A stretch of 6,321 bases of DNA from Kiritimatiellia bacterium (GTDB lineage: Bacteria; Verrucomicrobiota; Kiritimatiellia; RFP12; UBA1067). The notes beneath the pieces are model-generated. The model had not been told where the DNA came from, ran no database searches, and saw nothing but the letters and a program-made list of their open reading frames with translations. A program made the position numbers and the translations under genes. The number at the start of each line of letters is the position of its first letter. Positions within the stretch are counted from its first letter, which is position 1. Location of the stretch: positions 1 to 6,321 of the forward strand of contig JAFXEA010000072.1 in assembly GCA_017521065.1 (NCBI GenBank), read 5' to 3'. This document shows positions 1 through 4,933 of the stretch, in pieces.

Positions 1-1044
1 ATAGTCCACATACCTCATCGACTCGTCAGGAAGTTCAACAAGCGCAAGATGCGCGGCGTCGCCAAGACCGACCGCGCCGGAATCGCTTCTCGGTCTCCAG
101 TCTCCAAGTGCAGGCGCGATAAAGCACGCACCCGTATCATTCGTCGCACAAAGACTTGAAGCCGTTCGATTGAAGGCTGATATACTGGACGACACCAGGC
201 AGTTTGAGAGAACCGCATTCGATTGGTGGAACGCACCTGCTTTATTTTCAAGAAAAATAGTGTTGCAAACATAATGATAACTTCCAGCAGATCCACTGTA
301 ACAGAAATTATTCATATTGTTTCCCGCTATCGTGCAGTTGACTATTGCCCGTGGATAGTTGAAAAGACGATCGTTGCCTACATTCCCCACCGCAATGCAG
401 TTGTACAGAATCGATTGCGAAGCAACAGTTCCATAAGGCTTTTCTACATTACTCGTTGCGTTTCCACTGAATAAGCAACGTATCGCGGTGCCATACTGCA
501 ATGCACCTCCGCGCGATGCTACACAATTCGAGACGACACAATCAACAAGCCAACCATCAGCTTTGTTATACACCGAGAATACCACTCCACCACCTTGACC
601 GCTTGACGCTGCTCCATCGCGGATTGTGAAACCTTCAATCCTGGCCTCGACACCTTCTTTCACATACACGCATCTCACAGCACCTTCACCTGTGCCGTCA
701 TCGGTATCCGCATGCCTTCCGACGATATGCGTTTTGTCCTTCGCTCCAGTTGCAACTAGAGTAAGGTTCTTCTTTATTACGACACATGCCGATATTGAAT
801 CATCATACTGGTTCTCGTCTTGGTATATGCCCTCCGCCACTTTCACCGTATCGTTCTTGGCGGCGCTGTCGATTGCCGCCTGAATGGTCTTCTTTGCGGT
901 ATGCACCGTCTTGCCGTCATACGAATCGTCACCGTTCACAGCATCAACATACCACTCTGCAGCAAACACCGGAGCAGATGCAAACGCACAAACCATCATC
1001 GCCGCAGCAATGCGTACCAGATCTTTGATTGACTGTGTTTTCAT
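1..1044 (-). CDS. Secreted right-handed parallel beta-helix protein, 3' end beyond the left edge
   Basis: The frame is open from an ATG at 1044 to base 1, giving 348 residues with no stop, so the C-terminus is outside the window. An in-frame TGA at 1060-1062 lies just upstream and a GAAAGG Shine-Dalgarno sits 9 bases before the ATG, which fixes the start. Residues 1-28 form a signal peptide (positive n-region, hydrophobic core, VFA before AEWYVDA). The mature part opens with WYVDAVNGDDSYDG and TIQAAIDSAA, the usual entry into DUF1565-like or pectate-lyase-like beta-helix proteins. From about residue 125 on, coils recur roughly every 21-26 residues with Cys at similar places (169, 190, 216, 237, 260, 282) and Asn-rich turns such as NCTIAGN. 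The segment at 315-348 resembles the closing part of such helices. The protein is probably exported and may bind or cleave a polysaccharide; no catalytic residues can be assigned. Its start overlaps the stop of the preceding gene by 4 bp. Confidence 0.5.
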   Translation of the reverse strand, partial: MKTQSIKDLVRIAAAMMVCAFASAPVFAAEWYVDAVNGDDSYDGKTVHTAKKTIQAAIDSAAKNDTVKVAEGIYQDENQYDDSISACVVIKKNLTLVATGAKDKTHIVGRHADTDDGTGEGAVRCVYVKEGVEARIEGFTIRDGAASSGQGGGVVFSVYNKADGWLVDCVVSNCVASRGGALQYGTAIRCLFSGNATSNVEKPYGTVASQSILYNCIAVGNVGNDRLFNYPRAIVNCTIAGNNMNNFCYSGSAGSYHYVCNTIFLENKAGAFHQSNAVLSNCLVSSSISAFNRTASSLCATNDTGACFIAPALGDWRPRSDSGAVGLGDAAHLALVELPDESMRYVDY

Positions 1045-3128
1045 TCCGTTTTTCCTTTCTCATGAATGGAAGATTCAGAAACCGATGCGGCGGACGCCGC
1101 AGTATAGGGTGTAACCGAAATATAGTTGAGAAGCGTGCGTACGCCCGGTGCCGCTGGTGAATCATCAAATGTGAGTTCAGCCGTGGCGGATGAGGCCCGG
1201 AATACGCAGCGGTGCGTCACTGTGACGCAATGGGGCGCCGCCCCCTTTTTTGCGGCACGTGCTGCCGTTTTTGCATCCGGCACTTCTGTTATCCACGATA
1301 GATCAGACAGCATCACCGCATTTGAAACTGATACGATAAGATTGTTTGGGGAAGGACGTTTTCCGCCCGGCTTGAGCACATCATCATAGTCAGCCGTTGC
1401 ATACACCAGTTTGTAGAGACCGCCTGGGACAAGTCCCTCAATCTTTTGAGAAAGTCTATTGGGGGCTTTTGCCGAGCGTCTGAACAATGCAAAGTTTTCA
1501 CCGGACTCCATCGTGGTGCGAGCCATACGGCACTGTCCCCTTTTGCCGCCGTAACCATGTCTGCGCATATGCGAAATTCCGTCTGGCTCCGCGGACTCCG
1601 CAGTCCAGTGTTTCAACGCCTCTATGAAATCGCCATTCTTCACAATCCCTGTGCAATACTTCCATCCATAGCGTTCCGCAAGCGAATCCGTACGGCCTTC
1701 AATGCAGTAGTGATGCGCCAGAATACCCACCCACCGGGCGATCTCTTCGTCACAAGCAAGGGTGGACATTCCAAGCCCACCGACATCCGCAAACTCCGGA
1801 TCTGTCGCCAAGCGACGCACATAACGGTCATAAAGCACCTTTATGTCAGCCTCAGACGACGAATCGCTCGTCCACTCCCCAAGCGTCAGCCAGCCGCCCA
1901 GCAGATGGATGGTGTGCGAAGGTGCGGACGGCATTACGGAGCGGAGAGATCGGATGTATTCTACCGCCATCTCCTCCTGCCTGAGCATATCCTTGAGAGT
2001 GCGACGAGTCCCAAGATACATTTCCGGCACAAGCATGCCGTGTCCGCGGCCCGTGTTGAGCGTCGCTGAAATCGCCGACACCTGGGCATCGACATTCGTC
2101 AGCGTTACTGACGGCAAATCGCAGTAATCGACATACACCGGACGAGGATCGCCGGAAACCGCCAACTCCCACACAGCTTCCGCGAACGCATCCATCTCAG
2201 AATGGCCTGCGTTCACCTTGTTCTCGTCCATCTCAAGCGCAAGTCCATCAAGATAGGCCGCGTACTTGGCGAATTTTCCGCGCATCCCCTCCCGATCGGC
2301 GCGAAGTGCCGCATCACCTGGACGTATATCGGTCGCCGCCATCAGCCGTTTCCCGCGTTTGAGCAGTTCGGCATTGCCCCATGCCATATGTCCCTCCGCC
2401 GACTTCAACCGCCAATTCCCGCCCATCGTGAGCGAGTTGAACGAATGGAGAAGATGCCGCCTGAAGAAATCCCATCCGTATCCCTGCCGACCGATACTGA
2501 TATCCGTCTTCTCATTGGCGAAAGTGCGAGCGGTGATCTTCAGCGGCTTGACGAGACGCACCGAAAGGGTGCCGCCTTCATCCGCTCCTTCAATCCGTAT
2601 CCTGTGCGTTCCCTCGGGAAGCCAGCGCATTGTTTCCGACGGTTCGTCAGCCCGCCATGTCACCACAGGATCGGCATTCCCGTCCAAAAATGCCCGCGTC
2701 TTTGGATAAGGACGGTCAAAGCCGATGAACACCCATCCGTCACGGGGATTCTCAAAAATGCGCTCTCCATTTGAGAGTGGTTCACGGAGAACTTCAGTGA
2801 CGAAATTGTTCAGTCGACGCCCGAACGCTTTGTTTTTCCGAATACGCTTGGCGACGATCGGATATCTGTTCGACAGTTTAACAGCCCCGTCGGTGCGAGA
2901 CACCAGCCTGACCGTCAGCTCATGCGCACCTTCGGACATAGGGCCGAGAGGATATCCGTCCACCTCCGCCACAATGTCACAGCCGTTGGTCTCCATTCCC
3001 GTCACCATAAACGTCATGCGCCCTGTCGAGGCGTCCACCTCGTACAGGAGCGGATCCGTCGGAACTATTCGCGCCACAGGAACGGACGCAATCAGCGGCA
3101 TGGCGGCAAGAATGGAAAACAGTTGCAT
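1041..3128 (-). CDS. Exported multidomain protein: two beta domains, possible TIM-barrel-like core, C-terminal carbohydrate-binding-like domain
   Basis: This gene encodes 695 residues; I do not recognise a named family. The ATG at 3128 is preceded by GAGGGG at 6 bases, and an in-frame TAG two codons upstream rules out an earlier start. Residues 1-19 are hydrophobic and look like a short signal peptide, although the n-region lacks a basic residue. Residues about 22-95 and 125-197 look like two beta-rich domains (NPRDGWVFIGF, then LPEGTHRIRIEG). Residues about 215-490 alternate hydrophobic strand-like stretches with helices (FNSLTMGGNW, LDGLALEMDE, RPVYVDYCDLP, HGMLVPEMYLG, HTIHLLGGWLT, FADVGGLGMS), which suggests a (beta/alpha)8 barrel as in many glycoside hydrolases. 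Glu299, Asp301, Glu302 and Glu369 at strand ends are candidate catalytic acids, by inference only. Residues about 493-675 start with VKNGDFIEALKHWT, the typical opening of a CBM4/9-like jelly roll, and a Ser/Ala-rich tail follows. It is the middle gene of the three-gene operon. It could be a glycan-active enzyme or a binding protein. Confidence 0.5.
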   Translation of the reverse strand: MQLFSILAAMPLIASVPVARIVPTDPLLYEVDASTGRMTFMVTGMETNGCDIVAEVDGYPLGPMSEGAHELTVRLVSRTDGAVKLSNRYPIVAKRIRKNKAFGRRLNNFVTEVLREPLSNGERIFENPRDGWVFIGFDRPYPKTRAFLDGNADPVVTWRADEPSETMRWLPEGTHRIRIEGADEGGTLSVRLVKPLKITARTFANEKTDISIGRQGYGWDFFRRHLLHSFNSLTMGGNWRLKSAEGHMAWGNAELLKRGKRLMAATDIRPGDAALRADREGMRGKFAKYAAYLDGLALEMDENKVNAGHSEMDAFAEAVWELAVSGDPRPVYVDYCDLPSVTLTNVDAQVSAISATLNTGRGHGMLVPEMYLGTRRTLKDMLRQEEMAVEYIRSLRSVMPSAPSHTIHLLGGWLTLGEWTSDSSSEADIKVLYDRYVRRLATDPEFADVGGLGMSTLACDEEIARWVGILAHHYCIEGRTDSLAERYGWKYCTGIVKNGDFIEALKHWTAESAEPDGISHMRRHGYGGKRGQCRMARTTMESGENFALFRRSAKAPNRLSQKIEGLVPGGLYKLVYATADYDDVLKPGGKRPSPNNLIVSVSNAVMLSDLSWITEVPDAKTAARAAKKGAAPHCVTVTHRCVFRASSATAELTFDDSPAAPGVRTLLNYISVTPYTAASAASVSESSIHEKGKTE
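1054..1059 (-). promoter_or_regulatory. Shine-Dalgarno of the beta-helix gene
   Basis: The minus strand reads GAAAGG followed by 9 bases and then the ATG at 1044. It lies inside the end of the upstream coding region, as expected for an ATGA-overlapped gene pair. The same GAAAGGAAA string precedes the phosphatase gene start at 4428. Confidence 0.5.
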
Positions 3129-3134
3129 TATCTA

Positions 3135-3140
3135 CCCCTC
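3135..3140 (-). promoter_or_regulatory. Shine-Dalgarno of the 695-residue protein gene
   Basis: The minus strand reads GAGGGG, 6 bases before the ATG at 3128. It occupies most of the 13-base gap after the phosphatase stop codon at 3142-3144, which leaves no room for a separate promoter and supports co-transcription. Confidence 0.5.
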
Positions 3141-3141
3141 A

Positions 3142-4428
3142 TCATTTGACGGGTTTGGGCTCAAGAAGGAACTCACGCACCTGCTCCACTTCTTCAGCGG
3201 TGAATCCGAGGGAAATGAAGTAGCCTTTCAGCTTTTCTGCGATCGTGTCACCAGGAAGTGCGCGGACTGCATCCTGAAGCGACTTCTGCCAGCCGCGGTG
3301 ACGCTTGTCAGGCCCCTGCCCTCCAATGAAGGATATGTCATAGTCGAGAATCAACTCTTCCTCAGAAACGCCGAGAAGTCCGTTGATGAGATAGGCGTAT
3401 GTGCCGGTCCTGTCCGTTCCGCCGATGCAGTGGATTACCATCGGATAGTTCCACTTCTTCAGCATAAGCGAGAACGCCGCCGCAACCGATGCCCGGCCAA
3501 GAGGCGTCGTAAACCCCCAGTAGCCAGACCAGCAGGGATAATGGCGCCAATCGACATCCTCGCCGAGCGGCGAGCCTGTCATTCCGAAGCATTCCCAATC
3601 GCCGCGCAGATCGAGATCAACCTTGATGCCGAAATTGTCCTGAATGTAGGCGCGGCTCTCATCTGTAAGCTTAGGTTTGCCCGGCTCCTTGGGACCGGTC
3701 TTGATCAGACGCAGAAAGTTACGGTCAATCCCCTTGCCGCTCTTGAGCTTTGCGTCGTATTGGGCGCCCAAACCGCGAGACGGCCCAATGCCGGCCTTAG
3801 CCAGCGTTCCGGCCTTGTGCATCGCAATGATCTCGTCATACGTGTAGTATTCAGACTTTGCGTTGTTGTTGAGACCACCCGAACGGAATATGAGCCCCTG
3901 CTTAACGCGGCGCCCATCAAGTCCGATGCGTCCGCCAATATCACGGGCGTTGGACACCCCCGGCCATCTGACAATGCGCGGAGCGTAATCTTCCGTAGAG
4001 AACCGGCCAGTTGCCGTGGAGTCACCATCGGAAACCGTCCACTTCCACTGGCGCGCAATCTCGAGAAGCCCCGTAATCTCTACCGAATTGGAAGGAATGC
4101 TTGACGAGAAGAACACTTTCCCATCCGGCTCGCGTGAGACAGTGACCTGATACTTCGCCGCATCACCGGACCATTCCAGCCGTACCGGCTTCGCCGAGCG
4201 TTTGCGCTTGATACGCTTCGGCTTTACGCCCGCCGATTCGGCATCCGTGCGCACACCCGATATGCGCTTTTCAAGCGGCATCTCAAAGAACGCCTTCTGC
4301 TCCGGCCAAAGCTGCGGAACGACCGCACCTTCCGCAGGTGCTCTCAGGACAACCTTCCCAGACGCATTCTGCGCCCCTACCGCCACACACACAATAATAC
4401 CAGCGTACACAATGTTACTGAACTTCAT
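3142..4428 (-). CDS. Secreted tyrosine phosphatase (Y_phosphatase3 type) with N-terminal Fn3-like domain
   Basis: This gene encodes 428 residues of a cysteine-dependent phosphatase that would hydrolyse phosphotyrosine or another phosphoester outside the cytoplasm. Residues 1-24 form a signal peptide without a proper lipobox. Residues 80-145 resemble an Fn3/Ig-like domain (VRLEWSGDAAKYQVTVS to WKWTVSDG). The phosphatase domain starts at NARDIGG (160-166), continues through LIFRSGGL and VDLDLRGDWE (270-279), and carries the P-loop HCIGGTDRTG at 333-342. In it Cys334 is the predicted nucleophile, Arg340 binds phosphate, and Asp339 matches the P-loop Asp of the MptpB-like group. A segment of about 70 residues (185-253), rich in Gly and Lys, separates FRSG from the helix before DLR and may be a lid. 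Residues 68-80 are strikingly basic (KPKRIKRKRSAK). The start is secure: an in-frame TGA directly precedes the ATG, and GAAAGGAAAG lies at the right distance. It is the first gene of the operon, with its own promoter. The substrate is unknown. Confidence 0.5.
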   Translation of the reverse strand: MKFSNIVYAGIIVCVAVGAQNASGKVVLRAPAEGAVVPQLWPEQKAFFEMPLEKRISGVRTDAESAGVKPKRIKRKRSAKPVRLEWSGDAAKYQVTVSREPDGKVFFSSSIPSNSVEITGLLEIARQWKWTVSDGDSTATGRFSTEDYAPRIVRWPGVSNARDIGGRIGLDGRRVKQGLIFRSGGLNNNAKSEYYTYDEIIAMHKAGTLAKAGIGPSRGLGAQYDAKLKSGKGIDRNFLRLIKTGPKEPGKPKLTDESRAYIQDNFGIKVDLDLRGDWECFGMTGSPLGEDVDWRHYPCWSGYWGFTTPLGRASVAAAFSLMLKKWNYPMVIHCIGGTDRTGTYAYLINGLLGVSEEELILDYDISFIGGQGPDKRHRGWQKSLQDAVRALPGDTIAEKLKGYFISLGFTAEEVEQVREFLLEPKPVK

Positions 4429-4432
4429 TCAT

Positions 4433-4442
4433 CTTTCCTTTC
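4433..4442 (-). promoter_or_regulatory. Shine-Dalgarno of the phosphatase gene
   Basis: The minus strand reads GAAAGGAAAG with the GG 8 bases from the ATG at 4428. It also decides between two overlapping ATGs: the one at 4432 is out of frame with the phosphatase, and the one at 4428 has the correct frame and the better spacing. Confidence 0.5.
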
Positions 4443-4450
4443 AAATGCAT

Positions 4451-4484
4451 ATTCTGCTCATCACCGACGAGCGAAGTGCAGAAT
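4451..4484 (-). promoter_or_regulatory. Possible stem-loop in the leader of the phosphatase operon
   Basis: The arms ATTCTGC (4451-4457) and GCAGAAT (4478-4484) are perfect complements. Within the transcript, CUCGUC and GAUGAG can pair around a GGU loop with one G-U pair, stacking on the outer stem across an unpaired stretch on one side. The element lies between the predicted transcription start near 4504 and the Shine-Dalgarno. It matches no riboswitch class I know. It could affect message stability or translation, but a chance structure is possible. Confidence 0.5.
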
Positions 4485-4510
4485 AACTCCTTGTCTCTTT
4501 TCGATTTTTG

Positions 4511-4539
4511 ATTATAGCAAATCCCCCAATCACTTACAA
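4511..4539 (-). promoter_or_regulatory. Sigma-70-type promoter for the three-gene operon
   Basis: On the minus strand the -35 box TTGTAA (4534-4539, 4 of 6 consensus bases) is separated by exactly 17 bases from a perfect -10 box TATAAT (4511-4516). The spacer carries a GGGGG run. Transcription would start near 4504, leaving a leader of about 75 bases before the phosphatase ATG. The position in the only sizeable gap of the window, just upstream of a tight gene set on the same strand, supports it. No operator half-sites are obvious. Confidence 0.5.
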
Positions 4540-4577
4540 TGCAGGTTATTGAATTTGTCGACAGCCGTTGATATTTT

Positions 4578-4598
4578 GAACGGGCAGGATGCCCGTTC
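4578..4598. repeat. Perfect 9-bp inverted repeat with 3-base loop
   Basis: GAACGGGCA (4578-4586) and TGCCCGTTC (4590-4598) are exact reverse complements around GGA. It lies 72 bases downstream of the ygiQ-like reading frame and about 40 bases upstream of the -35 box. On the minus strand it is followed by AAAATATC and on the plus strand by TCCCAG, so neither direction has the U-tract of an intrinsic terminator. It may be a dispersed intergenic palindrome of the REP type, a processing or protein-binding site, or a weak transcription barrier. Only one copy is present in the window. Confidence 0.5.
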
Positions 4599-4669
4599 TC
4601 CCAGTATGATAGTCCTGCAAGTGCCTCTTTTATTTAAGAAAAGGACGCTCGATTTATGCAATCAATCCG

Positions 4670-4933
4670 TCAATAGGCGCGGCGCTGTCGAGGCGTAAGC
4701 ACATCCTTCTGGCGTTGCTTCTCGCCAAGACCGCGCGATACATAAACCTTTCTGCCTGACACCGGATCGATACCCGTATAGTACATGCACGTCGCCGCTG
4801 TCAGAGGAGTGGGCGTGAATATCTGCACCTGCTCCGGACGCAGGTTGAGCTCACGTTCTGCGAACCGCTTGAGCTCCCGCATGTCAGACTCGGTGCATCC
4901 GGGATGTGCCGCGATGAAATAGTACGTCAGGAA
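4670..4933 (-). pseudogene. ygiQ: C-terminal remainder of the YgiQ-family gene after the in-frame TAG
   Basis: Immediately after the TAG the same frame continues without shift for 87 residues to TGA at 4670-4672. It reads FLTYYFIAAHPGCTESDM, then QVQIFTPTPLTAATCMYY and GLGEKQRQK, which are the conserved C-terminal features of YgiQ proteins (HPG strand, QVQ-x-F-TPTP, MYYTG). This is therefore the end of the same gene and not a separate one. An ATG at 4882 could begin a 70-residue product, but it has no clear Shine-Dalgarno and would lack all catalytic parts. The gene is either a recent nonsense mutant, a sequencing or assembly error, or read through. The tail after GLGEKQRQK is short, ending DVLTPRQRRAY. 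Confidence 0.5.

Larger units (their letters stand above)
4429..4669. other. Intergenic region between the radical SAM gene and the phosphatase operon
   Basis: This is the only gap longer than 15 bases. From right to left it holds an A/T-rich stretch with a weak CTTTT/AAAAG pairing (4620-4650), the perfect inverted repeat, the promoter, the leader hairpin and the Shine-Dalgarno. No tRNA, convincing small protein or U-tract terminator is seen in it. Confidence 0.5.

Noticed and set aside
15..296. 93-codon minus-strand open frame near the left edge
   Set aside because: It is in a different frame from the beta-helix gene, which is open across the same bases and continues the coil pattern.
1446..2774. 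Plus-strand open frames of about 190-207 codons opposite the 695-residue protein
   Set aside because: They have no family resemblance or convincing ribosome sites and lie fully within a coding region on the other strand with a clear signal peptide and domains.
2725..4104. A 459-codon open frame on the plus strand opposite the phosphatase and the start of the next gene
   Set aside because: It is antisense to two well-supported coding regions, crosses their junction, has no recognisable domain, and its Arg, Pro and Ser-rich make-up is that of a shadow frame in moderately GC-rich DNA.
4578..4598. Intrinsic terminator for the radical SAM gene
   Set aside because: The stem is good, but the minus strand continues AAAATATC with no U-run, so the standard signature is absent.
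4670..4882. A separate 70-residue gene starting at ATG 4882
   Set aside because: Its sequence is the normal C-terminal end of YgiQ proteins, and the frame continues upstream through HPG to the TAG; it is part of the interrupted gene.
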